A stretch of 22,424 nucleotides of DNA from Verrucomicrobiota bacterium (GTDB lineage: Bacteria > Verrucomicrobiota > Verrucomicrobiia > Chthoniobacterales > UBA10450): assembly GCA_003217835.1 (NCBI GenBank), contig QHMQ01000087.1:1-22424 (forward strand). The letters run 5' to 3'. Positions within the stretch are counted from its first letter, which is position 1, and the number at the start of each line of letters is the position of its first letter. This document shows positions 14,460 through 21,341 of this stretch, piece by piece. Below the pieces are notes generated by a model. It saw only the letters and a list, made by a program, of their open reading frames with translations. It was not told where the DNA came from and did not search any database. The translations under genes were made by a program, and so were the position numbers.

Positions 14460-15214
14460 TGCGTGTCCTTCTCGTCCTCCTAATTCTGATCGTCCTCGGG
14501 GCGATCAAATTGCCAATCGAGCGCGATCTCGCTGTCATCCATCGACAAGAACATTTTCGTGGCGTCGAATTTAATCTCGATCTGCGTGAAAAACTCGGAC
14601 AGCTCGGCTTCATCGCCGCGCTGAGCGGATTTCGAGCGATCGTCGCCGATGCTCTGTTCATTCAAGCGCATGTCGCCTGGGAGCGGACAGAATGGAGCCG
14701 GGTGCTGCTGTTGTTCCGGCACGTCACGACGCTGCAACCGCGCTCGATTTTGTTTTGGGACATGGCGGCATGGCATATGGCTTGGAATGCAAGCGTGGCC
14801 GCGATGAACGATCGCGCCCAGCCGCGCCTCGCGCTCCGTGTGAAAGCACAGCGCGAATATTTTGCACTCGGCAAAGATTTTCTTGAACGCGGAATAAAAA
14901 ATAATCCCGATCGCCCGCAGCTCTACGAAACGCTGGCCCGCCTCTATAGGGAAAAATACAAAGACCACGAGCGCGCCTCTGAATTTTTCGGTAAAGCCGC
15001 AGCCTTGCCCGGGGCGCCACGTTATAACAGACGTTTCTCTGCCTATGAACTCTCCTACTGCGAGGGGCGGGAGCGCGAAGCGTATGACCGCCTGCGTCAG
15101 CTCTATAACGAGAGCGAGAAGGAACGCCTGCCGACTTTGATCACACGACTGAAATTCCTCGAAAACAAACTTGGAATCCCGCAGGATGAACGAATTCCCG
15201 ATCGTGCACCGTAG
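14459..15214 (+). CDS. Membrane-anchored TPR-like protein linked to the ABC exporter
   Basis: The 251-residue protein begins with a hydrophobic helix (MRVLLVLLILIVLGAIKLP), an uncleaved anchor or signal with the bulk outside the cytoplasm. The remainder is helical. A stretch at about 153-187 (RPQLYETLARLYREKYKDHERA followed by SEFFGKAAALPG) has the spacing of a tetratricopeptide repeat. A block with many Trp and Met residues (FWDMAAWHMAWNASVAAM) lies at about 99-116. I do not recognise a named family. The ATG overlaps the permease stop by one base, so it is probably part of the same machine, perhaps a periplasmic partner. Confidence 0.7.
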   Translation: MRVLLVLLILIVLGAIKLPIERDLAVIHRQEHFRGVEFNLDLREKLGQLGFIAALSGFRAIVADALFIQAHVAWERTEWSRVLLLFRHVTTLQPRSILFWDMAAWHMAWNASVAAMNDRAQPRLALRVKAQREYFALGKDFLERGIKNNPDRPQLYETLARLYREKYKDHERASEFFGKAAALPGAPRYNRRFSAYELSYCEGREREAYDRLRQLYNESEKERLPTLITRLKFLENKLGIPQDERIPDRAP

Positions 15215-15228
15215 CATGTTTTCGATCG

Positions 15229-15954
15229 ATGCGTTTCGCAATTTTCAGTGATATCCACGCCAATCTGGAAGCACTCGAGGCCGTGCTTGTGGACGCGCAC
15301 AAGCACAAATGCACACACTTTGTTTGTCTCGGCGACGTGGTCGGTTACAATGCGAATCCGCATGAGTGCGTGGAACGCATTCGCGAAATGGATTGCCCCA
15401 TCGTCAAGGGTAACCACGACGAGCAGGCGGCGCTTTCCGAATCCTCGACCGATTTCAACGAACTTGCTGAGCGGGCCATTGAGTGGACGCGCGGCAATCT
15501 GACCGACGAAGACAAGGAATGGCTCCGCGGCTTGCGATTACAGCAACTGGTGCGCGGTTTTACTATCGTCCACGCGACGCTCGATACGCCGGCACAGTGG
15601 GGCTATGTCTTTAACAATCTCGACGCGGCCGCGAGCTTCACCTATCAGCACACGACAGTTTGTTTTTTCGGGCACACTCATGTGCCGATGGTGTTTATTC
15701 GTGACGATAACGGAGTAAGACGGGAAAGGATCGAACACCTCCGCATCGAAATGACCAAGAAATACTTCATTAACACGGGCAGCGTTGGACAGCCACGCGA
15801 TGGAAATTGGCGCGCGGCCTACTGCATTTACGACATTGATAACCACACCGTCGAACAACTGCGAGCGAAATACGATCTGGAGACTGCACAAAAGAAGATC
15901 ATTAAAGCCGGCTTGCCGCAGCTGCTTGCTGAGCGGCTTGCGATTGGGCGCTGA
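15229..15954 (+). CDS. Calcineurin-like metallophosphoesterase (YfcE/MJ0936 type)
   Basis: A 241-residue protein with all five dimetal phosphoesterase motifs: DIH (Asp8, His10), GDVVGY (Asp36), GNHDE (Asn62, His63), IVHATLD (His115) and GHTH (His149, His151). The N-terminus is MRFAIFSDIHANLEALEAVL. It resembles bacterial cytoplasmic phosphodiesterases of the YfcE/DR1281 group, which act on small phosphoesters or cyclic nucleotides in vitro; the physiological substrate cannot be stated. It lies 14 bases after the TPR gene. C-terminal helix 210-241 is typical in length. Confidence 0.85.
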   Translation: MRFAIFSDIHANLEALEAVLVDAHKHKCTHFVCLGDVVGYNANPHECVERIREMDCPIVKGNHDEQAALSESSTDFNELAERAIEWTRGNLTDEDKEWLRGLRLQQLVRGFTIVHATLDTPAQWGYVFNNLDAAASFTYQHTTVCFFGHTHVPMVFIRDDNGVRRERIEHLRIEMTKKYFINTGSVGQPRDGNWRAAYCIYDIDNHTVEQLRAKYDLETAQKKIIKAGLPQLLAERLAIGR

Positions 15955-15981
15955 TTACTTCTGACAAATCTGAAATCGATT

Positions 15982-16953
15982 TTGATCATTAAGCCGAGTT
16001 CGCTCGGCGACGTCGTCCACGCTCTCCCGGCAGTGGCGCTGGTGCGCGATGTTCATCCCCGTGCTGAAATCACCTGGGTGATCAATCCGGAATTCGCGCC
16101 ACTGCTCCGCGGCAATTCCGATGTCAATCACGTTCACATCTTTCCCCGCCGCGAATTCCGCGGTCTCGGTGCGACAGGGAATTTGGTGCGGTGGTGGAAG
16201 ACAACCAACGTGTTGCGGCCCGATCTGGCGCTCGATTTCCAAGGACTGTTGCGTAGCGCGCTGATCGCAAAAATCAGCGGGGCAAGAAAAATATACGGAA
16301 TGAGCGATGGGCGCGAAGGCTCGCGCTGGTTTTACCATCGCGTCGCCAAGGTCGATCGGCGGGCGCATGCGGTGGAACGCTATATAAAGCTGGCGGAATG
16401 CGCCGGTGCCACTGTCGGCAAATCGCTTCGTTGTCCGATCCCGACGGGCGATCCGCTGCCGCGTTTTGATGACTATCCGCCATTCATCCTTCTTCACCCG
16501 TTTGCCCGCGGCGGTGGCAAGTCGCTCTCGAACGCTGTAATCGAGGAATTTTGCCATGCGTTTTCGCCGACGCGCGTGGTCGTTGTCGGACAATCGCGGG
16601 ACAAGATCGAGCCACCTGAAAATTGCATCGAATTGACCAACCAAACTTCGCTACTCCAATTGATCTGGCTCATTCGGGCCGCGCGTTTTGTCGTGAGCGT
16701 GGACAGCGGTCCGATGCACATCGCCGCGGCCGTGACCGATAATTTATTGTCGATCCACACCTGGACCGATCCGCGCCGGGTCGGCCCCTACAACCCCGAT
16801 GTCTGGGTTTGGAAACACGGTCAAATCCTTCGCGTCAAAGAATTGAAAATGGCAAAGATTAAACGACACGGCCGTCGTTTTAAGCCAAAAGACGTTCCCG
16901 CCATAGCCGAGCTCATTCGGCCACTCGTCCCAGTCGATCCCATGCTTACTTAA
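15982..16953 (+). CDS. Glycosyltransferase family 9 (heptosyltransferase-like)
   Basis: Family 9 enzymes add heptose to the lipopolysaccharide core, using ADP-heptose at the inner membrane. The 323-residue protein begins with the hallmark IIKPSSLGDVVHALPAV, where the Asp is catalytic, and has the second-domain hallmark VSVDSGPMHIAAA at about residue 237. FQGLLRSALIAKISGA fits too. The start is uncertain: TTG 15982 is used, and a few upstream codons (LKSI) before it are in frame up to a TGA at 15952. An ATG is absent there. The gene converges on ispD, overlapping its end by eight bases. Confidence 0.87.
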   Translation: MIIKPSSLGDVVHALPAVALVRDVHPRAEITWVINPEFAPLLRGNSDVNHVHIFPRREFRGLGATGNLVRWWKTTNVLRPDLALDFQGLLRSALIAKISGARKIYGMSDGREGSRWFYHRVAKVDRRAHAVERYIKLAECAGATVGKSLRCPIPTGDPLPRFDDYPPFILLHPFARGGGKSLSNAVIEEFCHAFSPTRVVVVGQSRDKIEPPENCIELTNQTSLLQLIWLIRAARFVVSVDSGPMHIAAAVTDNLLSIHTWTDPRRVGPYNPDVWVWKHGQILRVKELKMAKIKRHGRRFKPKDVPAIAELIRPLVPVDPMLT

Positions 16954-17191
16954 GTCGCCCCAGCTTCTCACCCGGAGCATGTTGCGTCCGTTGGTTCAGA
17001 ACAAATTCCGCGAGCGGCAAATCTCGCGGGTAAGTGATTTTGAAATTAAAGTCGTCGTTCGGTACAAGGAAAACTTTGCGACCGAGTCGCTCGACCGCGG
17101 AAACTTCATCCGTCACAGAAACTTTTTTTGCATAGACATCGCGATAGGCTTCCTCGATCCACGCGCGTTCAAAGATTTGCGGCGTTTGCAT
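16946..17191 (-). CDS. ispD: IspD C-terminal part (out of frame with N-terminal part)
   Basis: This 81-codon frame opens at MQTPQIFERAWIEEAY and runs through KKVSVTDEVSAVERLG, NDDFNFKITYPRDLPLAE, to the stop at 16946. It is the C-terminal third of 2-C-methyl-D-erythritol 4-phosphate cytidylyltransferase: TPQ, the TDE segment and NFKIT-P-DL with the CTP-binding lysine. It cannot fold as an enzyme alone. It lies one frame away from the N-terminal piece that ends at 17169, and its ATG lies inside that piece. The linking segment, which normally includes a VDR-GL-(W) motif with a substrate-binding Arg, is missing. Confidence 0.7.
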   Translation of the reverse strand: MQTPQIFERAWIEEAYRDVYAKKVSVTDEVSAVERLGRKVFLVPNDDFNFKITYPRDLPLAEFVLNQRTQHAPGEKLGRLK

Positions 17192-17618
17192 GGCCTATAT
17201 CGGCGCGCTTGAGAGTATCGTTAATCGGCTCAGCCAGGGCCGCGGCCCCATGCACCCGGCACTGCTCAAAGACACGCTCGATTTGCTCCGGCCTGACGAG
17301 CGGACGCGCGGCGTCGTGGACAGCAATATAGCGAGCATCACGCCTGAGATTTTCCAGACCAGCACGGACGGAATCTTGTCGACGTTCTCCGCCGGCGATA
17401 ATGGCCCGAACTTTTTTGAAGCTTTGATTGCACGTGAGCTTTCGGATCTCATTGCATCGATCGTCTCGCGTAACGACGATGATTTCGCCGACGGAATCGG
17501 CCAGCTCGAACGCGTCGATGGTATGCGCGATCACCGGTTTACCGGCCATTATCTCGAATAGTTTATCAGAGCCCATGCGACGGCTGCTGCCCGCAGCGAC
17601 GATAATGGCCGTTAGCAT
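17169..17618 (-). CDS. ispD: IspD N-terminal part, truncated (MEP cytidylyltransferase)
   Basis: IspD makes CDP-methylerythritol in the non-mevalonate isoprenoid pathway. This 149-codon frame starts at ATG 17618 with the nucleotide-binding loop MLTAIIVAAGSSRRMGSDK and continues with IIAGGERRQDSVRAGL, VHDAARPLV and INDTLKRAD (residue 140). The last nine codons (IGHANAANL) have no counterpart and stop at 17169. The other third of the enzyme follows in another frame starting at 17191. Compared with the family, about 15-17 residues between KRAD and AMQTPQ are absent, and the frame is shifted. Without the deletion the enzyme would be about 235 residues, the usual size. Confidence 0.75.
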   Translation of the reverse strand: MLTAIIVAAGSSRRMGSDKLFEIMAGKPVIAHTIDAFELADSVGEIIVVTRDDRCNEIRKLTCNQSFKKVRAIIAGGERRQDSVRAGLENLRRDARYIAVHDAARPLVRPEQIERVFEQCRVHGAAALAEPINDTLKRADIGHANAANL

Positions 17619-17670
17619 TGGATTGGCCTTTAGAGCGCTCGTAGGGTTGAAGCAGTCGAGGATTTCACTC

Positions 17671-18126
17671 TCAACTATTCAACTGCTTTTGCACTTCCTG
17701 GCTCAAAGTCTTGCCATCGGCGCGACCCGCCACTTTGACTTGTAATGCTTTCATGACACCTCCCATCTGCGCCTTCGACGTGGCGCCAGTCTCCGCAATT
17801 GTCTCGCGCACAACCTTGGCCAGTTCGTCGGAACTCATCGCCTGCGGTAAATATGCATCCAAGATCAACAATTCCTCTTTTTCCTTCGCTGCAAGCTCGG
17901 CACGACCGCCTTTCTCAAAACTCTCGATCGAATCCTGGCGCTGTTTTACCTGCTTGCGCACAACTTGCGCGGCCTCTGCGTCGCTGAGTTCGGCTTCGGC
18001 CCCGGATTTTGCAATTGCGGCGTATTTCAACGCCGACTTGAGCATGCGCAGAACCCCGAGTTTCCTCGTGTCTTTGGCACGCATCGCCTCTTTCAAATCT
18101 GAATCCACCCGCTCCTGCAGGGTCAT
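17671..18126 (-). CDS. GatB/YqeY domain-containing protein
   Basis: A 151-residue soluble helical protein, complete and typical in length for the YqeY family. Family landmarks: MTLQERVDSDLKEAMRAKD, LGVLRMLKSALKYAAI, a charged KQRQDSIESFEKGGRAEL stretch, and LDAYLPQAMSSDELAKVV, then GGVMKALQVKVAGRADGKTLSQEV. The domain is related to the tail of the GatB subunit of tRNA amidotransferase and to a tRNA-binding fold; the precise role of the stand-alone form is unknown. ATG 18126 fits the family start. It lies 52 bases upstream of ispD in the same orientation, so the two are probably cotranscribed. Confidence 0.9.
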   Translation of the reverse strand: MTLQERVDSDLKEAMRAKDTRKLGVLRMLKSALKYAAIAKSGAEAELSDAEAAQVVRKQVKQRQDSIESFEKGGRAELAAKEKEELLILDAYLPQAMSSDELAKVVRETIAETGATSKAQMGGVMKALQVKVAGRADGKTLSQEVQKQLNS

Positions 18127-18242
18127 CCGCGGAGACTACGGCAGCGATATTCGATTGTCGATGTTGTGTCGTCATCAGCGCAACGCACGCGTTTCAAAAC
18201 AGATCAGGGCCGTGCCCGGCAGCAAGGCGACTGTGACTCTCC

Positions 18243-18374
18243 CTAACGAATGGCAAGCCGACGCGCCTCTATCACATCACGCCGTGGCGCAACCGTGCAG
18301 GCCAGCGATTCGTCGTCCGGATGCGCCGCGAACATCATCAAGCGGGAACGCAGAGTAAACGCGGGAGCGAACAC
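18243..18374 (-). pseudogene. Remnant of a PIG-L/LmbE family deacetylase gene
   Basis: On the minus strand a short frame (43 codons from a possible GTG at 18374; two ATG codons at 18333-18338) reads ...RSRLMMFAAHPDDESLACTV and ends at TAG 18243. AAHPDDE with downstream SLAC is the N-terminal zinc-binding signature of PIG-L/LmbE N-deacetylases, which act on sugar or mycothiol-type substrates. The usual GGT after SLAC and the remaining roughly 200 residues are absent; only 43 codons remain. The rest of the gap to 18127 has no open frame of note. It follows the GT39-like gene by about 46 bases in the same direction, so it was probably an operon partner involved in sugar modification. Confidence 0.5.
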
Positions 18375-18420
18375 GGGTAAGTCTTGTAACAGAAACCCAG
18401 GCAAAGCCAATGACGGAACT

Positions 18421-20103
18421 CTATCCTTTTGCCGCTGGACGGTAGAATTTGAGAGGGATAAAATTCCGGTCTACGGCTTGGGCCCAGAGCAGAACCAATG
18501 TCGCTCCAGGCGATGTTTGCACAAACGTATGTTTCCCCGGCGCGAGAAACCGCGCACCGTCATATGGTATCCCGTCGAGCGTTCCTCGCACTGGAACATT
18601 ATCCCGGGCGATAATTTTGTAAGGCGCCGGGATCACAACATCGAAGTCCATCCCCGTGCTGTCTGTCGAGGAAGGCCCAAGAAACCTGCCCGCCACGAGT
18701 AGGTTATCACCGACAGGAATATAATTTTCCCAGACAAAAGCTCTCGCGCGGGCGGGCATTCGCCCCATCATCACCGCGACGCCGGTATGCGTTGCAATAC
18801 ACCGTTCGGCCGCGTTATCGGCCATGAGGCCGCGCCTGAGCCGCTCCAACGTAACCGATTCCGTCACCGGACGGAAGCAGCGCTGCCGAAAAATGGTTTC
18901 GCCTTTACAATCGAGAACATAATCGCCGGGGTCGGTCAATTTCAAAACACCGCGGAGCAGATTTGTCTCGATTCGAGCGCCGTCGATCCAAAATGGATGC
19001 GTGACAATCCCTATAGAAAATTCGATCAGAGCAATAAGCGCCGGCAAAGGAACACGTCGCAGAGATTGCGTGACACGCAGATCATATCCCGCCAGGGAAC
19101 GCGAAACAGCAAGCAAAGCTCCGCTACCGAGGACAAATGCGAGCGGATAATAGGGAAGGAAATCCTGACGTGTGAGCAGGTTCCAAAAGCTCCACAGAGC
19201 CGGCACATAAAAGCCGCAGATAAGAAAGACAAAAGCGCGCCGAAACGCCACGGCCGGCGCAGGAGCCGCGCGAACGATTAGCCGTGCCGCATATACCACG
19301 AAAGGGAAGGCGATTGGAAAAACAATAATCCACCAGGCCGGATGATTTCTGACATTGAGATGCGGCAAAATGTTGTGCTCGAAATTGCAATAGCGAAAGT
19401 CGCGCCACGCGCCGGCGAGCGCGAACGCCAGCGCGATCGCGCCGGGAACCAGCGCGGCCGCAACAAGAAAGGCCGCGGTACAGCGCGCGAGATGCGGCCA
19501 TGATTGACCGAGTTTTGTTCTCCCCACCAGGAGCAAGGCAATCGATGCACCAACCGGGAGCGACACCAGCAATAGGATCGATTTCATCGAGATACCGAAA
19601 CAGAATCCGAGCAAGAGCCCGGCAACCAGCGCGCGAGGTACCGTCAGAGTGCCGCTAATCAGCGCTGTAACGCACAGAAGCCAGAGCGGCGCCCAAAGAT
19701 TATCGGTCCGAAACTCCAACGAAATAAAATGATACTTGGTATAAAGGCCGGCCAGGATGACTGCCCACACACCAGCGCGCCGCGAAAAAAGCAATTCTCC
19801 GATTCGGTAAGTGCACCAGGCTGCTACAAAGTACATCGGCAACAAAATGAACCGCATCCAGTAAAGAATAGTGGCTCGGTCGCCAATCAGTCCGAAAATC
19901 GGCGCGAACATTATCTGGAACAGCGGCATGTGATTATCGAAGACATCGCGGTATTGAACGAAGCCGCGCGCCCACGCCCAGATCACATGCATGTGTTGCG
20001 ACTCGTCGCTGTCGAAGCGGTAGCTCATCATATTCAGGAGTTTGAATACAATCATGAGCGCGAAAAGACTCGCTGCTGCGATGAACTCTGCCTGTCCGGA
20101 CAT
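18421..20103 (-). CDS. Membrane glycosyltransferase, GT39/ArnT-like (GT-C fold)
   Basis: A 560-residue polytopic protein from ATG 20103. About eleven hydrophobic segments cover roughly residues 5-415, followed by a soluble C-terminal domain of about 145 residues that is probably periplasmic. Between the first two helices the loop holds FDSDESQHMH (Asp31, Asp33, Glu34), the acidic motif of GT-C transferases that use lipid-linked sugars (dolichyl/polyprenyl-phosphate mannosyltransferases and ArnT). The acceptor is unknown. The frame is open to 20244, but the 20103 start places the membrane helix at the N-terminus; an alternative start near 20148 is also possible. It lies downstream of fabD and upstream of the PIG-L remnant. 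Confidence 0.8.
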   Translation of the reverse strand: MSGQAEFIAAASLFALMIVFKLLNMMSYRFDSDESQHMHVIWAWARGFVQYRDVFDNHMPLFQIMFAPIFGLIGDRATILYWMRFILLPMYFVAAWCTYRIGELLFSRRAGVWAVILAGLYTKYHFISLEFRTDNLWAPLWLLCVTALISGTLTVPRALVAGLLLGFCFGISMKSILLLVSLPVGASIALLLVGRTKLGQSWPHLARCTAAFLVAAALVPGAIALAFALAGAWRDFRYCNFEHNILPHLNVRNHPAWWIIVFPIAFPFVVYAARLIVRAAPAPAVAFRRAFVFLICGFYVPALWSFWNLLTRQDFLPYYPLAFVLGSGALLAVSRSLAGYDLRVTQSLRRVPLPALIALIEFSIGIVTHPFWIDGARIETNLLRGVLKLTDPGDYVLDCKGETIFRQRCFRPVTESVTLERLRRGLMADNAAERCIATHTGVAVMMGRMPARARAFVWENYIPVGDNLLVAGRFLGPSSTDSTGMDFDVVIPAPYKIIARDNVPVRGTLDGIPYDGARFLAPGKHTFVQTSPGATLVLLWAQAVDRNFIPLKFYRPAAKG

Positions 20104-20213
20104 GCCGAAGTAATCGGCAGCGCGACACGTAAGCGACCTCCCTTGCATGGATCCAAGGCCGCTTGTCGACCCTGTAGATTCCGGCACCATCTCGAGTTGA
20201 GACCCTAACGCGG

Positions 20214-20861
20214 CTAATTCGGCCCAACAATTCTTCCGGCGCATTTCCTTACCGATTCCGCGTCGCTCACGCTCGTTACATCCACCCCTTTGCGTGTGCG
20301 TTGCAACAAACCAGCCAGCACACCGCCCGGACCAAGTTCTATAAAGAAATCACAACCCAGATCGACAAGTCGCTCCACGCAATCGACCCAGCGCACAGTG
20401 CTTGTGACTTGATCTTGCAACGTCCGCCGAATTTCAATTGGAGTTGTCGCTTCCAAGCCGGTCACGTTGCTAACCACGGGAAACCGCGGTGGCAGCACCG
20501 GGACATGGCGAAGCGCAGCGCCTAGCTTTTGGTAGGCGGTCTCCATCAAGCGCGAATGATACGCCCCCGCGACATTGAGCAGCGTCGCGCGGCGAATGCC
20601 ATGCTCTTTCGCCATCCCGATTGCAGCTTCAACTTTGGCGCGCTCGCCGGAAATGACGATCTGACCGGGCGCGTTGATGTTTGCGACGTCGACATCGGCA
20701 TCTGCGGCCAATGCACGCACTCCATTTTCATCCGCGCCAATCATCGCCGCCATTGCGCCGGAGGTGGCAGCGCAGGCTTCATCCATCAATTCGCCACGCC
20801 GTTGCACGAGTTTCAACCCCGTTGCGAAGTCAAATGTGTCCGCCGCTGCGTGCGCCGTCAT
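20214..20861 (-). CDS. fabD: FabD C-terminal part (malonyl-CoA:ACP transacylase), out of frame with N-terminus
   Basis: A 215-codon frame from ATG 20861. It matches the main body of FabD after the nucleophile elbow: TAHAAADTFDFATGLKLVQRRGELM with the malonyl-binding Arg in VQRRG, GAMAAMIG, VANINAPGQIVISG, catalytic His in YHSRLM, VVSNVTG and LGPGGVLAGL. The ATG is probably not a true start, since the preceding AGLSLGE region is required. It lies one frame away from the 20858-21103 piece, overlapping it by four bases. Function would require joining both pieces plus the missing segment. Confidence 0.75.
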   Translation of the reverse strand: MTAHAAADTFDFATGLKLVQRRGELMDEACAATSGAMAAMIGADENGVRALAADADVDVANINAPGQIVISGERAKVEAAIGMAKEHGIRRATLLNVAGAYHSRLMETAYQKLGAALRHVPVLPPRFPVVSNVTGLEATTPIEIRRTLQDQVTSTVRWVDCVERLVDLGCDFFIELGPGGVLAGLLQRTRKGVDVTSVSDAESVRKCAGRIVGPN

Positions 20862-21103
20862 TTCGCCTGCAAGGCCGCGAAACAGGCAAGGCCATGAACA
20901 TAAAGCGCCGGCTGACAGTTCGAGGTCTTCGTCAACTCTTCAACCGGTCCGCTCCACGCAATCTCGCTTAACTTGCGTCCGAGAATCTCATCCGCTTGTC
21001 GAAACAAATCGGCTGCGACAGAAAATTGCTCCGCCAAATCGCACCCCATTCCAACGCTTTGCGAGCCTTGCCCAGCGAAAAGCAGTGCGATCTTTTTAGG
21101 CAT
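20858..21103 (-). CDS. fabD: FabD N-terminal part, truncated
   Basis: An 81-codon frame from ATG 21103 holding the FabD N-terminus: IALLFAGQGSQSVGMG (the oxyanion-hole Gln in GQGSQ), FRQADEILGRKLSEI, the TSNCQPALYVHGLACFAAL helix, then a stop at 20858. The family continues with about 16 residues ending in the nucleophile elbow G-S-L-GE, and here none of it is found: the sequence jumps straight to TAHAAAD in another frame. FabD loads malonyl units on acyl carrier protein for fatty acid synthesis. Normally essential, so either this copy is dead and another exists, or the assembled sequence is wrong. Confidence 0.75.
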   Translation of the reverse strand: MPKKIALLFAGQGSQSVGMGCDLAEQFSVAADLFRQADEILGRKLSEIAWSGPVEELTKTSNCQPALYVHGLACFAALQAK

Positions 21104-21341
21104 ACGCGCAGTAGTTAACGCGCCTCATTGCGCTCCGCGAGCAGATTCTGATGGGACCGCACGCCGCTGGTGTGCTCGTTTTAGAGACTCGCCAAAAGCA
21201 AACTTTTCGTAACGATTCGCTAGTCCTCAAAGTCCGCGACGACGAGATGTCGCCGGCTGACGCGAGACACATGCAGCTACCCATCACTTTACGCTTGCGC
21301 GCTTATTCCCTGTCGCGAGCGTAGTTAGGCCTGTCGATTTT

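Noticed and set aside
14480..15241. Minus-strand frame of 253 codons
   Set aside because: Shadow of the TPR-like gene, which has clean junctions with its operon neighbours.
21151..21324. 57-codon plus-strand frame upstream of nuoD (MGPHAAGVLVLETRQ...)
   Set aside because: No family, no NuoC similarity, and it lies in the probable divergent promoter region.
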